Shown piece after piece: positions 63,524 to 64,000 of a stretch of 64,000 nt of DNA. Made by a program: the position numbers and the translations under genes. How positions within the stretch are numbered: the first letter of the stretch is position 1; each line of letters opens with the position of its first letter. Origin of the DNA: Cadophora sp. MPI-SDFR-AT-0126 (lineage: Eukaryota; Ascomycota; Leotiomycetes; Helotiales; Ploettnerulaceae); NCBI GenBank assembly GCA_020747065.1, contig JAGMVK010000002.1, positions 3,782,001-3,846,000 of the forward strand, in the 5' to 3' direction. The notes beneath the pieces are model-generated. The model searched no databases. It saw only the letters and a program-made list of their open reading frames with translations, and was not told the DNA's origin.

Positions 63524-64000
63524 ATGGCGACACCGTGGCCTCAAGTGGCAGCATGGCCCAACGACCCCCGAGAGCATGCTGCATACCTCAGCGATTACCT
63601 CAGGAAAGCACTCGTCTGTACCGACTCTACCGGAGACCAGCCGGTGCCGAAGCCTCTTGTCAAGACTATGATCGCAGCCATGAGCGTCCTGATTTCCAAG
63701 TTCCAGAATACCCCTGATCTCAGCGCCGTCGTCCAAGCCACTACAACTATCCAGAGCGACCTCAAAACAACAGCAGAGACGGTACAATCCACGGCGATCA
63801 AAGCTCAGCAGAATACAATAACGCAGCAGCACATGGCTACTTATATCCCGATAGCAAGGACTTCCCTCAAACATAGCACGAAGTCACCAGCAAGGCCAAA
63901 GAGAATGAAAACAGTAGTGGACAGGGGATATACGTTGACATTCTATATAAAACAGAACGCGGTCTATTTTGACGGGCGCACAAACCTTGGTTCCCGGAGC
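63524..64000 (+). CDS. ORF open at right edge, possibly a LINE Gag-like ORF1
   Basis: The ATG at 63524 opens 159 codons that run off the window without a stop (MATPWPQVAAWPNDPREHAA...). The middle is a Gln/Thr/Ala-rich helical stretch (TTIQSDLKTTAETVQSTAIK, then AQQNTITQQH) that could be a coiled coil, and a Lys/Arg-rich part follows. Coiled-coil plus basic regions occur in Gag-like ORF1 proteins of Tad-type LINEs, but no zinc knuckle is visible yet. It is divergent from the preceding gene. Identity uncertain. Confidence 0.4.
   Translation, partial: MATPWPQVAAWPNDPREHAAYLSDYLRKALVCTDSTGDQPVPKPLVKTMIAAMSVLISKFQNTPDLSAVVQATTTIQSDLKTTAETVQSTAIKAQQNTITQQHMATYIPIARTSLKHSTKSPARPKRMKTVVDRGYTLTFYIKQNAVYFDGRTNLGSRS

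Noticed and set aside
1..64000. CRISPR arrays, bacterial operons, ribosome binding sites, tRNA or rRNA genes
   Set aside because: Regular repeats found are WD40 codon repeats, tandem duplications and microsatellites. Introns and gene families are fungal, and no tRNA or rRNA sequence was recognised.

Overview
The window looks like a transposon-rich accessory region of a filamentous ascomycete (Pezizomycotina; I cannot fix the class). The evidence is short introns of about 45-80 bp with GT..AG ends, Zn2Cys6 regulators, HET-NACHT-WD40 genes, Tad-type LINEs, a chromodomain Gypsy element, and premature stops of the kind left by repeat-induced point mutation (RIP). No tRNA, rRNA or CRISPR array was seen.

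Layout. 1-5.3 kb: remains of a pogo-type and a hAT transposase and a stop-ridden LINE. 5.4-7.7 kb: a truncated GDSL/CE16-type esterase and a small intact dimeric alpha/beta-barrel protein. 8.3-13.7 kb: a 105-bp tandem repeat, a hAT element whose single frame carries 16 TAA/TAG codons, and a piggyBac relic. 14-21.5 kb: two divergent HET-NACHT-WD40 NLR genes whose 375-bp upstream regions are mirror images. A second piggyBac relic and an AT-rich block follow. 24-36.8 kb: an epoxide-hydrolase-like gene, a DHA2-type MFS transporter, an SPX fragment, an AflS(AflJ)-like coactivator and the N-terminal stub of an AflR-like Zn2Cys6 regulator. The last two are divergent but pushed apart by a MITE that contains a 5'-truncated LINE. 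37-43.4 kb: a full-length Gypsy chromovirus with identical 167-bp LTRs. 44.4-54 kb: acetoacetyl-CoA synthetase, a 2,4-dienoyl-CoA-reductase-like SDR, a small secreted cysteine-rich protein, a TPR fragment and a sugar transporter. 54.7-64 kb: a Zn2Cys6 gene broken by a hAT-type MITE with a perfect 8-bp target duplication, an intact Zn2Cys6 gene, convergent stubs of a Rieske oxygenase and an amino-acid permease, a possible PD-(D/E)XK-like gene, and an ORF open at the right edge.

How the genes fit together. The NLR pair points to nonself recognition. The epoxide hydrolase, MFS, AflS-like and AflR-like genes look like the edge of a decayed secondary-metabolite cluster; this is inference, since no synthase is present. 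AACS and the SDR both belong to acyl-CoA and ketone-body metabolism. There seem to be two transposon waves: older elements with TAR stops and no catalytic future, and young ones (the LINE at 31.7-35.8 kb and the Gypsy element) with open frames.

Exon borders were worked out by hand from frame continuity and splice signals, so most are firm to the base but a few acceptors have an alternative a few bases away. Family names rest on motif recognition; no database search was run.
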